From Dactylellina haptotyla (lineage: Eukaryota > Ascomycota > Orbiliomycetes > Orbiliales > Orbiliaceae): DNA of 64,000 bases. Shown piece by piece: positions 26,001 through 38,397 of this stretch. The translations under genes were made by a program, and so were the position numbers. The notes beneath the pieces are model-generated. The model saw only the letters and a list, made by a program, of their open reading frames with translations, did no database searches and was not told where the DNA came from. The DNA is taken from NCBI GenBank assembly GCA_031310005.1, contig CM062384.1:434001-498000 (forward strand), given 5' to 3'. Position 1 is the first letter of the stretch. Every line of letters starts with the position of its first letter.

Positions 26001-29000
26001 GTTCTAGAGAGCAGAGAGCGGATCCGCTCAGTGCTGTTGCGTTCACGCCATACTCGACAATTCAAAGATGGCTTGATGAGATGAGACTTGGATGGGGACC
26101 TGGTGCACAGGAAATCGCAGGGCGTGTTGTGAACTCTGTGTTAAGCAAGCTTGTACCTCCAGCTCTTGAAGAGGAAAGATTGAGGAAGGAACGTGAAGAG
26201 CAGAAACGTAAAGAAGAGGAAGATGCGAGGAAGAGGAAAGAGGAGGAGGAAAGGCTCGCGAGAGAGAAAGCCGAAGAGGAAGAGAAGAGACGTAAGGAAG
26301 AAGAGGAACGGAAACGCTTGGAAGAGGAGGAAGCAAGACGAGCTGAGGAGGCAGCTAGGGAAGCAGAAGCCGGAGAAGCAGCAGCAGCAGCAGCGGCTGC
26401 CGCCGCCGCCGCCGCTAACGAAGGCGGTGCCATGGAAGGAGTTGAATCGTCGCAAACTCAAGAAGTTGGCTCTTCGGAAGCAGGACCGTCACAGCCACCT
26501 GCGCCACGTGCTGTTACTTATATTCGAGGACGAGAGGTTGATATTACCGGAATGGGCATCGACCCTGAGTTCTTAGAAGCTCTACCTGAGGATGTCAGAG
26601 AGGAAGTTCTTACTCAACATATTCGTGAGCAGCAACAAGCGTCAGGCGGCGGCGAACAGCCAAATGATATCAGCCCAGAATTCTTGGAAGCTCTGCCCGA
26701 GGATATTCGTAACGAGATTATCCAACAGCAGCAGGCTGAACAACGACGGAGAGACCGAGAAGCCCAACGTGCCGCTACCGGCGCACCGCGTGGTCCTGCT
26801 GAGTTAGATCTTGCCAGCTTCTTGGCTACCCTTGATCCTACGCTGCGTCAAGAAGTCATCCTTGAGCAGAATGACGAGATGCTTGCACATTTCCCGGAGA
26901 GCATTGTGGCCGAAGCGAATGCACTCAGAGACAGATCCCGAATCCAGCAACTTGGGGATATCACTAGAGTTGTGCGATCGCGTCCAGAAGAAACACCGCG
27001 CGTCATCCCCGAGAAGAAGGTCCGAAAGCAGTCTCCACAGATGCTCGATAAAGCCGGTGTTGCAACTCTGCTACGATTGATGTTCATCCCACAACAAGGA
27101 AGCACTAAGATCTCCCTTCACGAGATTCTGTTGAACATTTGCGACAACAAGGTTACCAGGAACGAAGTGTTGGGCCTACTATTGTCGATCTTACAGGATG
27201 GCAGCACGGATATGAATGCGGTTGAGAGGAGCTTCGCGCAGTTGTCACTTCGAGCCAAGCAGACATCGATTGGTGCCTCGTCCGCAAAGACACCTCAGTC
27301 AGCACTTAAGAAGGCGCCGACAATTCCACTGCCACAGACAAATAACGAGATGTCACCTTTGATGGTCGCGCAGCAGTGCCTTGCTGCGATCACGTTCTTG
27401 GTCAATTTCAATGAGCACATTAGCGGTTTCTTTTTAAACGAGCATGATATACAGACAGGATTGAAGAGATCTGTCAGTCGCAAGGGCAAAGGCAAGGAGA
27501 ACCAACAGAGCAAGGCTCACCGATACCCTTTGAACACTATGCTCGGACTACTCGAACGACCATTAATGACTGAAAGCTCAGGGTGTATGGAGCAGCTTGC
27601 CAACTTGTTGAGTGATATCACAAGACCTTTATTGTTGCTTCTTAAGAAGGAGAAGAAGAAGCAGCTGGAGGAGAAGAAGGCCGAGGAAGAGAAGAAGGCA
27701 GCTGAGCAGCAACAGCAGGAACAACTGGCTGCTGCCGAGGGTGGTGAAGGTAGCTCAACTGCTCAGCCAACAACAACCGAACAGACCACCACTACGGCGA
27801 CCGAAGGTCAAGCTCCACTGTCAGTAATAACGGAACAGCCCGCTCCCGTATCCCAGGAAGCTCAACCAATTGTTACGGAACAGCCATCTACTGCCCCCGC
27901 TCCAGCTGAGACAACAACTGAGGAGACAGCAGAGAAGCCTAAGGATGAGAAGGACGAGACTAAAGCACCACCAGTGAAGAAGAAGGGCGGTTTACATGCC
28001 CCTATCGTTCCAGAACACAATCTCTGCCTTGTTGTTGGTATCATTACGAACCGAGAATGTACCAGCAAGACATTCCGGGATACGCTCGGCACCATGATCA
28101 ACCTCTCTGCCATTCCTGGAACAAAAGAAATTTTCGGTACTGAATTAATCCGACAAGCCCAGATCTTGGGAGGTGCGATCTTGGATTCTCTTACGGAGCT
28201 TTCCTACCACCTCAAGAAAGCTGAGAGTGGTTCCGAAATCGAAGGGTTAGCCAACTTTTCGCAGGGCAGCTCAGATCAAGCCAAATTGTTGAGAACCCTG
28301 ACTGCTCTTGATTACCTCTTTGACGCCAGCAAGAAGAAGAAAGAAGAGCGACCTGGCGAAGAGAACAATGGCGAGTCTTCCGAGACCAAGCCTGACGATT
28401 CAGGTCCAACCGACGCTGAAATTCTCGGACGATTATATGAGAACTTGTTGTTCGGCCCGCTTTGGTCTTGCTTGAGTGATTGCTTGAGCATCATCCACGA
28501 TCGCGAAGATATGCTCCATGTCGCTACTATTCTTCTTCCACTTATTGAATCTCTCATGGTGGTGTGCAAGAACAGCGGAGTTAGTACCAAACGCTCTTCT
28601 GGCGGTCTCTCACAATCGCAACGCGAGAAGACACCAATGTCCGCTGTGGCTGAGTCCAATATGCAGTCCCTATTCTTTACTTTCACCGAGGCGCATCGCA
28701 AGATCCTCAATCAGATGGTCCGAAATAATCCAAAGTTAATGAGTGGATCTTTCTCCCTATTGGTCCAGAACCCGAAGGTCCTCGACTTTGACAACAAACG
28801 AAACTATTTCAACCGTAGGCTCCATACAAGAGTTGCAGGACGCGATTCGAATCTTAATTACGGACCTCTGCAGCTCCATGTCAGACGAGACCAAGTATTC
28901 ATGGACTCTTACAGGTCGTTGCATTACAAGCGTGGAGACGAGATCAAATACTCGAAACTCAACATTCGATTCCAAGGCGAGGAAGGTGTGGACGCCGGTG

Positions 29001-30071
29001 GTGTTACTCGAGAATGGTTCCAAGTTCTAGCCAGACAGATGTTCAACCCTGGCTACGCTCTGTTCTCACCGGTGGCTTCGGATCGAACCACTTTCCATCC
29101 AAACCGCATGAGCGGAGTCAATTCCGAGCATTTGAGTTTCTTCAAGTTCATCGGCCGTATCATCGGCAAAGCACTTTACGAAGGCCGGGTCCTGGACTGC
29201 CATTTCAGTCGTGCGATGTACAAGCGAATCCTTGGCCAGAACGTCTCTTTGAAAGACATGGAGAATCTCGATCTGGATTACTACAAGTCGCTGCTCTGGA
29301 TGCTTAACAATGAGATCCAGGATATTCTCCTCCTGACGTTTAGCATTGAGACTGATGAGTTTGGTGTCGAAAAAGTCTTGGACTTGGTGCCAAACGGAAG
29401 TAATATTCCGGTTACCGATGAAAACAAGGAAGAATACGTCAAGAAGGTGACCGAGTTTAGATTGATTCAGAGTGTGAAGGATCAGATGGATTGGTTCTTG
29501 CAGGGTACGTATATGCCTCCTTGATACATTACCAGTAAATGGCATTTACTAATTGTGCAATAAACTAGGTTTCCACGATGTTGTCCCCGCGGAGTTGATT
29601 GCCATCTTCAATGAGCAAGAGCTTGAACTCCTAATTTCTGGTCTGCCGGATATCGACGTTGACGACTGGCGCAACAATACCGAGTACCACAACTACTCGG
29701 CCTCGTCTCCACAGGTGCAATGGTTCTGGCGTGCGGTGCGCTCCTTCGACAAGGAAGAGCGAGCCAAGCTTCTCCAGTTTGTGACCGGTACTTCGAAGGT
29801 TCCTCTCAACGGATTCAAAGAACTGGAGGGTATGAACGGTTACTCCAAGTTCAACATTCACCGAGATTATGGCAATAAAGACCGCTTGCCGAGCAGTCAT
29901 ACTTGCTTCAATCGTAAGTCTCTTCTTTGCATATAGAGATTCAGACACAGTTACTAACTATAAATTTCTTTTATAGAAATTGATCTTCCAGAGTATGAAT
30001 CATATGAGCTCTTACGCAAGAACTTGCTTACGGCCATCACGGCTGGTGCAGAGTACTTTGGCTTTGCTTAA
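17077..30071 (+). CDS. TOM1: HECT-type E3 ubiquitin ligase, TOM1/HUWE1 family
   Basis: Eight exons: 17077-17121, 17178-17492, 17561-21005, 21065-24960, 25016-25568, 25659-29504, 29569-29913 and 29977-30071. The sum is 12540 bases (4179 residues) with frame kept at every junction. The N-terminal ~1450 residues are the armadillo-like DUF908/DUF913 platform. A UBA domain lies near 1505-1545 ([16 protein letters not shown]). Acidic and polyproline-rich segments follow, including a run dominated by Asp/Glu in exon 5. Three UBM-like motifs are near 3050-3145 ([16 protein letters not shown] and relatives). The HECT domain occupies about 3800-4179, with the catalytic cysteine in SHTCFN at residue 4146, 33 residues before the end. 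Yeast Tom1 ubiquitinates excess ribosomal proteins, histones and mRNA-export factors in the nucleus; the same role is inferred. It looks intact. Confidence 0.96.
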
Positions 30072-31586
30072 AGAACCCCTTGCTGTTTACCGCGATACGG
30101 GCATTGTTTTCCTCTTTCCTTTAAAACTCACGACCATGATCATGTTTGCTTTTCTCTAATAACTGTTTCTAGCATTAACTTAGGGGTATTATAAAATTGG
30201 TTATGGGGTTTTTCTTCCTCTTTTCTTCCTCCCGGTTCCATTTTCTTTGACTTTTTTTCCATCCATCTCGTTCCTCACCTCGCAATATCATGTTTCACTT
30301 TTATGCTTTCTTTTATTTCTTTTTCCAAATGCATATTTGTCTGAGGAAACGGATGGGATAGATATTCTTCTACTTCTTTCCTTTATTTTCTTCTTTTTTT
30401 TCTGCTATTGATTTCCTTTCATAATATCTTTATTTTTGTTGGCATTAGGATAGAGAAATGGAAACGAAGAGAGCCGCGGAGGAGCCTGAGCTTTGGGCGA
30501 ACGGGGGATGTGCAGATCTCCTGGAAAGCCTGTCTGAAAAAGGTCTTTCGCTGGCAGTCTCTCTAATTATCAATATACTATCGAATATGAGAGACCATAT
30601 ATATGTTAATAGGCATCGTAGATTGCAAGAATCTCAAACATACATGCCGAGGAAGCGCACCCAGACTTAATACCGATGCCATACACCCTGCCACAAGTTT
30701 ACAGAGACCTGCATTCCAGGTATCCCCAGAATATTGAATGCCTTTTCTCCGATTGGGTGTTGGCGTTTTATGCGGCTAGTTTTAAAAAAATATAAGTTGT
30801 CATATATGCAATAGTCTCCGCCGCTAAGGCGTTTTAGTACAAGATTGACCATACAATGGCGTGTCATTGAAATTTTAGATTTCCAATAATATTAGTTCCA
30901 AGACATATAGAGCCCTTAGCCAAGGGCTCAGTAGCTTTCCGTTAGCCCTCAGCCGCTTAGCCGGGAGCCGCAGTGGTATACATCTACCGAAATCTCAATG
31001 ACAGTTTCCCAAAACACAACGCCAACACTACCAATTCGTCAGCAAGAACTCTTGAACATACTAGCTCCCTGGTACAACTTTTAACCGCTATAAAAGTACC
31101 ATCTGCCGAAACAAAATTCCCAACCATCACCTGCCAATAGAATATACCAAGAGCTACCTATAGACCAGCTATCTTACGCCGAGTGTTGACTTCACAGAGA
31201 ATATGCGACATTGGCATCCGCAATGTCACATAAGGCTTCCATGGATGCTAGAACAATGGTGACAGGAGGTGCTGACTATCTACGAGGGGGTAGGCGATAT
31301 AGCTATGCATACCAATTCGAGAGGCTCCATTCAGGACTATCATGGGTTCAGATTATATCTCTTTTTTTTTAATTGCAAAAAGAAAACCATCAATTGGAGT
31401 GGCACGAGTCGTGCCAGGAGGTGTATAAATATGGTCGATATTCTGTCTTTTTTATTGAAAACTCTTCTATCATTAGCATCGATTACAAGAAAACTCACTG
31501 CAGATATCAGATATCAAATTAAAAATATATATATACATATATATATATCCTTTTTTATATAAACCTTCCCACTTCTACTCTTCAAA
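30072..31586. other. Intergenic between TOM1 and a secreted-protein gene
   Basis: T-rich sequence after the TOM1 stop is probably its 3' UTR. A 70-codon plus frame at 30458 has no support. The last 100 bases before 31587 contain an alternating AT tract (31523-31548) and TATATAAA at 31556-31563, a plausible core promoter for the next gene although only 24 bases from its ATG. Confidence 0.5.
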
Positions 31587-32272
31587 ATGGTTTCCGTCAA
31601 ATACGCCCTCCTCGCATTCGGCCTTCTTGGTGCCGCCGCCAACGCTGCCGCAGTTCCTGAAATCGACTTTGTCTCCGCCCTTATTCCAGGTGAAGGGCTT
31701 CCATCTCCAAAGGAACTGGGCATGACCAACGCCGACCTTACCAAGCCAATCCCAGAGGATGACCTTCCTCTAGATGGTGAGTAGATTCTGTTTACCATCA
31801 ATCCTTTTTAGCAAAACATGTCTAACGGGGAGACACTACCTGCAGGCATTTCCGAGCGCGATCTTAGCATCCTCGAGAAGCGCACCACTTGCCGGTTCAC
31901 CGACACCTGCACGCTCAGGGACTCCACTGCTTGCTTCAACTACCTGCACAGGCTTAACACTAGAGCTTGCGTTGTTACTCGCCGCCCTGGTCAGTTCTGC
32001 CGTATGGGCGGGTGCTCTTGGATCGGACAGGCTTCCGGCACCAATAGGGCTTCTTCTCACTGGTATGTTTTCATATAAATAATATTTGGTTTAGATTTTT
32101 GTTTGTCTGGAAAATCTGATATGCTAACTTTAAACTTTTTTTTTTCCTTAGCCGTGACGTCGCTAGGGGTGGAAAGAAGGTGAACGACAAGTGCAGAATC
32201 TTTGATAGGATTGGAGGTTTCAACTTTGCTCATGGAAACGGTCACGTTAGGGTTACTATTGCTGGAAAATAA
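31587..32272 (+). CDS. Small secreted cysteine-rich protein with Kex2 site
   Basis: Three exons (31587-31776, 31846-32062, 32152-32272) give 175 residues. Both introns have GT..AG ends and CTAAC branch sites. Residues 1-20 form a signal peptide (KYALLAFGLLGAAANA). A pro-region of about 55 residues ends in LEKR, a Kex2-type dibasic site. The mature ~100 residues start TTCRFTDTC and contain eight cysteines, so four disulfides are possible. The end is basic and Gly-rich (FNFAHGNGHVRVTIAGK). Size, processing and cysteine count fit an effector, antimicrobial or killer-toxin-like protein, but I cannot place it in a named family. The gene appears complete and lies alone in a long intergenic stretch. 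Confidence 0.88.
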
Positions 32273-34083
32273 ATAAAAGATATATTGAAGAATAGGGCTT
32301 TATTTGTATAACAAGCTCAAAAAGTATGACGCAAAAAATGATATAAACGTAGTAGATACAGATTTGTCTAGATTCAGTCAATAGGACTAACATAGCTAAA
32401 AATTTCCAAACTTTCAGAGTTTAATCTTATCCAAATAAATCTACGGTTTGATCAAAATACTCATAAGAATCTAGAAGTTATAAACAATCCAACCGATCTC
32501 AAAGAGCAAACGCATATGATAGGATGGTTGGATTTGGCTGTGCTGGTAGGGCTGGTGCGCTGTGTTGTGCGGAGGGATCCTTGTTCTTGTGTCACCCACC
32601 TTTAGGTTCGGCCACCAATCGCAGGCAAAACCGCCTCCCGCTGCACTCCAACTTTTTTGGACGTTCGAAGTACCGCGAGAGAATAGAGATATCTGGCATC
32701 TTTGACGTGCGTTTATTCATCTTTGCTATTCTGCTGTGCTGCAAATTTTTATAAGAATTTGTCATAGTAAGCTGTCAACGTCCAGGTGGCAACATCGCGG
32801 ACGGCGGTGCGTCCCGCAAGCGACTGCGGAATCCGAAGTGAGTGCACTTCATGTTCACTATACATGTACATATTGCGCGTTCAAAAGTTGGCAAATCGGA
32901 ACCGCTCGCGCGATGGTTGTGAAGGAGTTCGCGGTCCCTGGCCAGACTGTGGGGGCCACATGAATCGGATAATTTCCTGGCGGATGTCGTGAGATCCCAT
33001 TCCCTCCGTCCCCAGCTGCCTCGTGGCAAAAGCTGTCAACGATATTGGTCACGGGCAACGGCGGAATTAAGGTTAATTCTTAATTCTTAATTTAAACACA
33101 AAAGGAGGACGTCCTTCAGAATGTTTGATATGACGTTGGGCTGGAGGAGCACAAACTAGCGTGGGGAGGAGCCCAATCGGACTCGGGTGCCCGCCAATGA
33201 ACACGCGCAAACCGTCGCCAAAGGCCGAGTGGGCCAGCTGATCGGCCAGTTCCCACCATCGCCGCCGCTTCCGGTCCGCGGACTCGTGCTGCATTGCATC
33301 TCGCTGTGCCCGGGACGTCCTGCTGCTGTCGGCATCCTCACAGAGACCCCGGCAGGAACACCCGATGATCACGCGAACACTCCTTGGAAGGTATGGCATC
33401 AGTCTAGAATGGCTAGAACGGCTAGCTGGTTTTCCCCTGAGACTTCGGGCTCAGACTGCGAGATTGAGATTGAGATGCCAGTGGCGTCGCCTGGGGGAAA
33501 TCGTGGAGAAGCAACACACCAAGACAGACGCACACCCGAGTTCTAACCACTTGGGAAGTGCGAAGGACGAACGGACGCCAGAAAAGAGGTCGCTGGTTGC
33601 CCGTTCTGGCCGCTTCTGTCTTGGGATTGGCTTGGTCCTAGCTCCTCTTCTTGCTACTACGTACTCTCCCGCAAGCTACCCACTACGGAACCGATCTGGT
33701 ACAGACCTTCGCTCCGTGGACTTTATATTTCCCTTCGTTCCCCCTCCTCCCACTGATCCCATCGAATCCCAGGTTTCCATTACCAAATGCTGCGTCTGAG
33801 ACTCGACTGATCAACTGACCGCTAGCCGTTCGTATCGAAAAGTATTATTCTATAGTCGTTGAATTTGCACCCTCGGATCAGACCACACCACCACACCACC
33901 ACCCAAACACGCACGCACCCGCATCCAATTGCAGCCGTCTACAACTCCAATCCTCGATCCAGCAAGCTACGTACCACACGCTCGAACAGGGCTGGCAAAG
34001 AGGAGATTTCCGAGGCTTAAAAAAATAGCAATAATCCCCCGGTAAACCCAATTCAATAGACAAAGGAATATTTATAAAAGAAG
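32273..34083. other. Intergenic, no supported gene
   Basis: Several overlapping frames of 60-140 codons occur in all phases with no splice logic or motif. The region is likely 3' UTR of the secreted-protein gene and distal promoter of what follows. Confidence 0.5.
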
Positions 34084-34230
34084 ATGGCAGAGCCTGCGAA
34101 TCCCACTGCTGGAGGTGCCGCTGGAACCTCGTCCACTCCCAGCTCTGTAAACAATACCCCGCGGTTGGAAGCTTCCGGAGTGAAATCACCTACACCGATA
34201 TACAGTATGTCCGCTGTAAGTGAAAAATAA
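34084..34230 (+). other. Orphan 5' coding exon or upstream ORF
   Basis: An ATG at 34084 opens a 48-codon frame, MAEPANPTAGGAAG..., rich in Ala/Pro/Ser/Thr and ending ...KSPTPIYSMSA. It then reads directly into GTAAGT at 34216; a second donor GTATGT is at 34205. This looks like the disordered N terminus of a spliced gene. The next gene on this strand is the PFK-2/FBPase-2 at 36102. Direct splicing to the only usable acceptor there (CCTAG at 36105-36109) does not keep frame from either donor. An additional exon, a different gene or a regulatory upstream ORF remain possible. Confidence 0.45.
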
Positions 34231-36101
34231 CAATTACTATCTCGCGCTCGTTATCTTTACCTTTATCTATATATTTCTGTGCTTTTGCCAAATGAAGAGT
34301 GGGTCGTCAAGGGTTCTCCCGATTGCAGTTTGTTTCAGCATCGCTTCTGCTTTTATATATTTTGCTGTGTCGCGAGAGCAACATTTGCCGTATGCCACAG
34401 CGGCTTTGCATGCATCACATCACTATTACTTTTTTCCCCAGCTATGTGCTACCCCAAATGACGTTGGGGGAACGGCAAAAAGAATGGTTTTTGCGGGCAA
34501 TCAGATCATTGAATTTACCCTATCCTTATCGCAAAAAAAGAGAGAGTCCAATTTCATGTGAAGCTGGGATGGGCTATTGGCCAGACGCGGCTACCCGTGG
34601 CCGTGTCCTAGTTTCGGGCTGAGGGATTTCACAAACCGCTCTGCCGAAATCGATGGTCAGCTCGAACCTGCTCGAGCAGAAAACCATTGGGGGCATCGAT
34701 ATTCCACTTCTCCGAAAGCTACCGATCTAAGCACTCGAGACGGGACATCCTAGCCGAGAAAGGGAAGCTTAGCTGGGGAGGTTTGGAATGCGGAGCGAAT
34801 CAGAAAATTTTTCTCCATGCGGGTCTCGCACATCGACGAATATATTTCGGAACGTGCGTTTTTAATGCGCTACGTAAAGTTTTTTTTCTCTCTGCGTTTC
34901 TCCTTTGGCCTCATGTCCCATCGGCAAGGGGAGTGGATGTCTTCTCTCTCCCAACCAGCTTTTACGGGCCGAAACAGGGAGCTGGGTGGCAGACTTCGGT
35001 TTACCGAAATGTCCCAACTGCTGACGCCCCCCTTTGTTTGCTGCTGCACCGTCCGTGTGAAATTTGGCCTCCACACCCTTGTTCGCGCCTTTTGGCAGAA
35101 TTTAGCCGGCTTGACCTACGGCTTTCGGGCGGTGGAAGACGTCGAAATTGTTGGAAAAGTTCCGCAAATAAGGACGCTAGAGACAAGGCTCTTGACAAAA
35201 AAAATTTCGAGGCTTTTATTTTCGTCACGTATCATCGGGATACCGCAGGAAACGCAAGGTCATGGGGTCCGTATCCGACCGGTCTGGCTGACATGCTTTG
35301 GCGTGACAAGCATGGTATCCAGAGTCGATGGTCTCTGCCTGTAACATGCCTTTCGTGGTGAGATATCACCTTGTAATTGGGCAATCTGGGTATTTTGGTC
35401 GAGTTATTCCGATGATCTCCCTATTATTCCTGGATTCCTGCAAGATATGGGAGGCGGCCCTTGTCCATTCTGCGACACCACCTTTTCCAGATGCGTCTGC
35501 TCGGGTGCATTTCTGGGAAGTCCCCAATATGCGATCTCGACGCAAGATTTCGAATTTTCTTGATATGTCGTGTGCAGGTTTTTTTTTTTTTTTTTTCATG
35601 TCAATTTCCCCCCCAAGCTCGCACAGCTGCCTGGGTAGCTACATTAAAAAAGTGCTTAGCTCTGTGATCTTCCTGCAGCGGGCGGTCCCCTTTCATTCCT
35701 TTTTCCGTCCTATAATTCAGCCCTGCTCGTCTACTGCTTCAGACAGCTTCTTGCTTTATTTTAGTCTGCAACTCCGCGACATTATAAAGTTGGGGCGATT
35801 CCCTTTCGTCATTTTGGCTAGTTTTCCACTTTCGAAGGGGAAAAGTTTAGCTTGCGTTTTTTTGCTTTAGCTTCCTACCGAGGTAGCCTGTTTCTTATAT
35901 CCGCCTCCGCCTCGATACCCTCCCAATTGCGTCTACTCCATACTATTTTTTAAACCGACTCCACTCGCTCTGCCTCCTCCTCCTCCTGCTTATTTATTAG
36001 GGGAGAAAAAAGAAACGACCCTCGGACGACTCCTTTCTTATTGTTCTTTTTCTTCTTTCAAAATCATTTTTGCTTTGCATCTATAATACCCATCCGTCAT
36101 A
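34231..36101. other. Long leader or intergenic region of the PFK-2/FBPase-2 gene
   Basis: No credible gene. Long overlapping frames at 34687-35361 and 34817-35344 share the same DNA and lack motifs. The last 250 bases are CT-rich, like a 5' leader. It may be partly a long intron joined to the orphan exon at 34084. Confidence 0.4.
35579..35596 (+). repeat. Poly-T run
   Basis: Eighteen consecutive T residues in the long non-coding region upstream of the PFK-2/FBPase-2 gene. Confidence 0.95.
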
Positions 36102-37602
36102 ATGCCTAGGACTAATGGAACCGTGGTTGGGACTCAGGTGGAGGATACCAGAATATGTGTTGTGATGGTGGGTTTGCCGGCCCGCGGCAAGAGTCTGATA
36201 GCTGGAAAGAGTAAGCCTCGACCATCGTGAATACGCTATTCTGCCTGGTATCTTTTTTGCTGATATTTGAATCTGTGCAGTTGTCAGATATCTCCGTTGG
36301 TTGTCCGTTGACGCCCGTACCTTCAATGTCGGAACTTACCGCCGCCAGGATACACCGCAACCGACGGCGGACTTTTTCGACACCAGCAACAAGGAAGGCG
36401 AGCGTATGCGCCGAGCTGCAGCCGAGGCCGCGGTTAAAGACATGCTCAAGTGGTTCTCGCAGGAACGCGGCACGGTTGCTATCCTGGACGCTACAAACTC
36501 GACCAAGGCACGGCGGAAATGGATCGCCCAGACGGTCTCGCAGTACGGCATCGAGGTCATGTTTGTGGAGTCCAAGTGCGATGACGAGGACCTCATCATG
36601 AGCAACATCATGGAGGTCAAGACCACCTCGCCAGACTACCGAGGGCAGGACCCGGAGCTCGCCGCGAAGGACTTCCGCAACCGGATCAGGAACTACGAGA
36701 AGGTGTACGAGACGATCACAGAGACGGATTACACGTACGTCAAGTTGATCAATGTGGGCACCCAGGTGGTTATCAACTGCATCCAGGACTACCTGCAGAG
36801 TCGTATCGTCTACTTCTTGATGAACCTGCACATCAAGCCGAGGAGCATCTGGCTGTCGAGACACGGTGAATCCATGTTCAACCTCGCGGGCAAGATCGGT
36901 GGAGACGCCGACCTGTCCCCGCGCGGGTTCAGATATTCGGAGGTCCTCCCCGAGATCTGTCGCCAGTCCGGAATCCTGCCGGAACAGAACATCACAGTCT
37001 GGACCAGCACCATGAAACGAACGATCCAAACCGCCCAGAACCTGCCGTACAACAAGCTCCAATGGAAGGCCCTCGACGAACTCGACAGCGGTACCTGCGA
37101 CGGGTTGACGTACGAGGAGATCGAGGAGCGATTCCCGGAGGACTTCCGCGCCCGCGATGACGATAAGTACAACTACAGATACCGCGGTGGCGAGAGTTAC
37201 CGCGATTTGGTCATCCGGTTGGAGCCCATCATCATGGAGATGGAGAGGCAGGAGAACGTGATGGTTGTGACGCACCAGGCTGTGATCCGGTGTATTTATG
37301 CGTACTTTATGAATGTGCCGCAGGACCGCAGCCCGTGGATGGAGATTCCGCTGCACACGGTTATCAAGCTGACGCCTAAAGCGTACGGCACCAAAGAAGA
37401 GAGGTGAGTTTGTTTTCTTCCCTTTATCACATGCATTATTACTATTGTCAAAGAGTTTGTTGCTGATATGAGTTTTCGAAATAATAGGTTCAAGGCAAAC
37501 ATTCCTGCGGTGTCGACATTCAGACCGAAATATTCGTCGGCGAAACACCAAGAGGCGGATTCGCCGGATGTCAACGAGTTGAGCGTCAAAATGAACGTGT
37601 AA
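36102..37602 (+). CDS. FBP26: 6-phosphofructo-2-kinase/fructose-2,6-bisphosphatase
   Basis: Three exons (36102-36210, 36281-37403, 37488-37602) encode 448 residues in frame. The N-terminal kinase domain begins almost at once, with a Walker A loop GLPARGKS at 24-31 and NVGTYRR shortly after. The C-terminal histidine-phosphatase domain has the catalytic RHGES motif (His231) and the second histidine in THQA (His368), plus the intervening ELDSGTCDGLTYEEI segment. Both active sites look intact. The enzyme sets the level of fructose 2,6-bisphosphate, which switches cytosolic glycolysis and gluconeogenesis. Length and sequence most resemble yeast Fbp26. A longer N terminus is possible if the exon at 34084 is joined, but an in-frame TAA lies just upstream of this ATG. 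Confidence 0.93.
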
Positions 37603-38397
37603 ATTCTTGCTTTTGCATCGTTCTAGTTGTTGTTGTTGTTATTCTTCTTGTCTTCTGCGAAACGAAAATGCGGTTATTTGGGATATCGTTGACTTTTCTG
37701 GGGTGCGGCCTTTCAATATTGTTTGAACTTTTGCACGGTTGCGAGATACTCTCTTGAAGGAAAACGGAATTCACACAGACGACACACTCTCTTCGCAGAA
37801 ACTGGTCTATAGTACTTGTTCTCTCCTCTCTGGAACAGACGGACACTTCTTTGTAATTTTAGCTATTTCCTTTCTCTCTCTCTTTTTCTCTGCTTGGTCT
37901 GGGGGACGGTGGTTTATAATCGAGGATGACACCGGCGTTTGGGTACGTGTTTGATACCAACGGCACCAAAAATAATACACACTACGTTCTTTTTTTACAC
38001 TTGTGAAGATATAATATACATACGATATGCTCGCGAATATCTCGTATAGAAGACTGGCAGATATCGGCGCCTTCTTGATTGGCTGGGCCTGCCGTATTGG
38101 CGCTGTGGGGAAAGCCGAGTGGTCCGTTTTGGGCGTGTGGAGAAATGCCGAAGCAGGCGCACATGACGCCCACCAAACATGTGAAAGACACCAACCTCAA
38201 CTCGATAAAACTCCGTCCTCTCAACGTCACCCCAACGGACCGCCCGCGTATTTCTTTTCAGGCGTCGTGATTCTCCCTTCCCGCCATGATACCCGCTGTC
38301 GTCGTCGTCGCTTCCGCATTCGCATAGATTCAGCTTTTTCCAACCTTCGTTTTCCTTTGTAGCGGTACATTACACGGTATACCCGAGCCGGCGGAAG
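37603..38397. other. Intergenic between PFK-2/FBPase-2 and ABC transporter
   Basis: About 0.8 kb with T-rich 3' UTR-like sequence on the left and a promoter-like stretch on the right. I see no gene. Confidence 0.6.

Noticed and set aside
30458-30670. A 70-codon plus frame after TOM1
   Set aside because: Short and without motif, within the probable TOM1 3' UTR or intergenic DNA.
34687-35361. A 224-codon plus frame and an overlapping 175-codon frame
   Set aside because: They overlap each other in different phases and resemble random translation; no domain, signal peptide or conserved motif.
36112-37551. A 479-codon minus-strand frame across the PFK-2/FBPase-2 gene
   Set aside because: It is the antisense shadow of codon-biased coding sequence; the plus strand has intact catalytic motifs.
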